A stretch of 7,475 nt of DNA, from positions 1-7,475 of the forward strand of contig JAJFMC010000110.1 of assembly GCA_021772365.1 (NCBI GenBank), in the 5' to 3' direction. The notes under the pieces are model-generated. The model was not told where the DNA came from, searched no databases, and saw nothing but the letters and a program-made list of their open reading frames with translations. Each line of letters opens with the position of its first letter. Position 1 is the stretch's first letter. Source of the stretch: Chlamydiota bacterium. Its GTDB lineage: Bacteria; Chlamydiota; Chlamydiia; Chlamydiales; Criblamydiaceae. This document shows, piece by piece, positions 7,337 to 7,475 of this stretch. Made by a program: the position numbers and the translations under genes.

Positions 7337-7475
7337 TGATTGCTGTACACCAGACACGGCACCAAGCATTGATCGCTATTTTTTTCCTGAAACGTGGGGT
7401 AGCAATCGGGGTTTATGGCCTTTGATCTCTTCATTAACACTATTTAACTTTTCTTTAGTTTTTCATGTTTACTTC
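7337..7475. other. Unassigned right-end region
   Basis: I find no supported gene here. A plus-strand frame stays open to the right edge but has no ATG or ribosome site. A 28-codon minus-strand frame (7462-7376) is bounded by stops and lacks a start. The region contains a locally GC-richer patch around TACACCAGACACGGCACC (7346-7363), a loose direct repeat TGATTGCTGTA / TGATCGCTATT (7337 and 7370), and the inverted 7-mer GATTGCT / AGCAATC (7338 and 7401). It could be the edge of a mobile-element remnant or an upstream gene's 3' region. Confidence 0.3.

Noticed and set aside
7376..7462. 28-codon minus-strand frame as the C-terminus of an upstream gene
   Set aside because: It is closed by TGA at 7465-7463, has no start codon, and the short peptide matches nothing I recognise.
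1..7475. CRISPR array, tRNA, rRNA or complete insertion sequence
   Set aside because: No regularly spaced repeats, cloverleaf, rRNA sequence or transposase with terminal repeats could be found.

Overview
This window looks like part of a chromosome from a moderately AT-rich Gram-negative bacterium. The two recognisable housekeeping-type genes, a beta-carbonic anhydrase and an MntR manganese regulator, both resemble the Escherichia coli forms closely. The very large, signal-less, lipase-like multidomain protein and the unrecognised membrane protein recall the accessory genes of intracellular or host-associated lineages such as Legionella-like gammaproteobacteria or environmental chlamydiae. That placement is inference; nothing here fixes the taxon.

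Layout. Positions 1-4768 (minus strand) hold the N-terminal part of one huge gene that runs off the left edge. One reading frame stays open from 4592 to the edge (about 1,530 codons). Its N-terminal 61 residues lie in another frame, starting at an ATG with a ribosome binding site at 4766-4768. The two frames join exactly at A AAT TTG (4592-4586), which fits the X XXY YYZ form of a -1 slippery site. It is therefore either a programmed frameshift, a disrupting indel or a sequence error. The predicted protein (at least 1,589 residues) starts with a class-3-lipase-like alpha/beta hydrolase domain with an unusual GHSLD elbow. A glycine-rich/hydrophobic segment and a long helical region with TPR-like repeats follow.

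Positions 4769-5109 are an AT-rich divergent intergenic region. Just upstream of the rightward gene it carries a perfect palindrome, ATGTAGC-TTTG-GCTACAT, that resembles the enterobacterial MntR box. Positions 5110-6249 (plus) encode an unrecognised 379-residue membrane protein made of two diverged copies of one module, each with GHxGEW followed by EGD. It overlaps mntR (6242-6655, plus) by 8 bases. Taken together, palindrome, membrane protein and mntR suggest an autoregulated, manganese-responsive two-gene operon whose first product is of unknown function.

Positions 6641-7279 (minus) encode a complete type II beta-carbonic anhydrase. It converges on mntR with a 15-base 3' overlap and has its own promoter (7308-7336) and a strong ribosome binding site. 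The last ~140 bases hold no gene that I can support.
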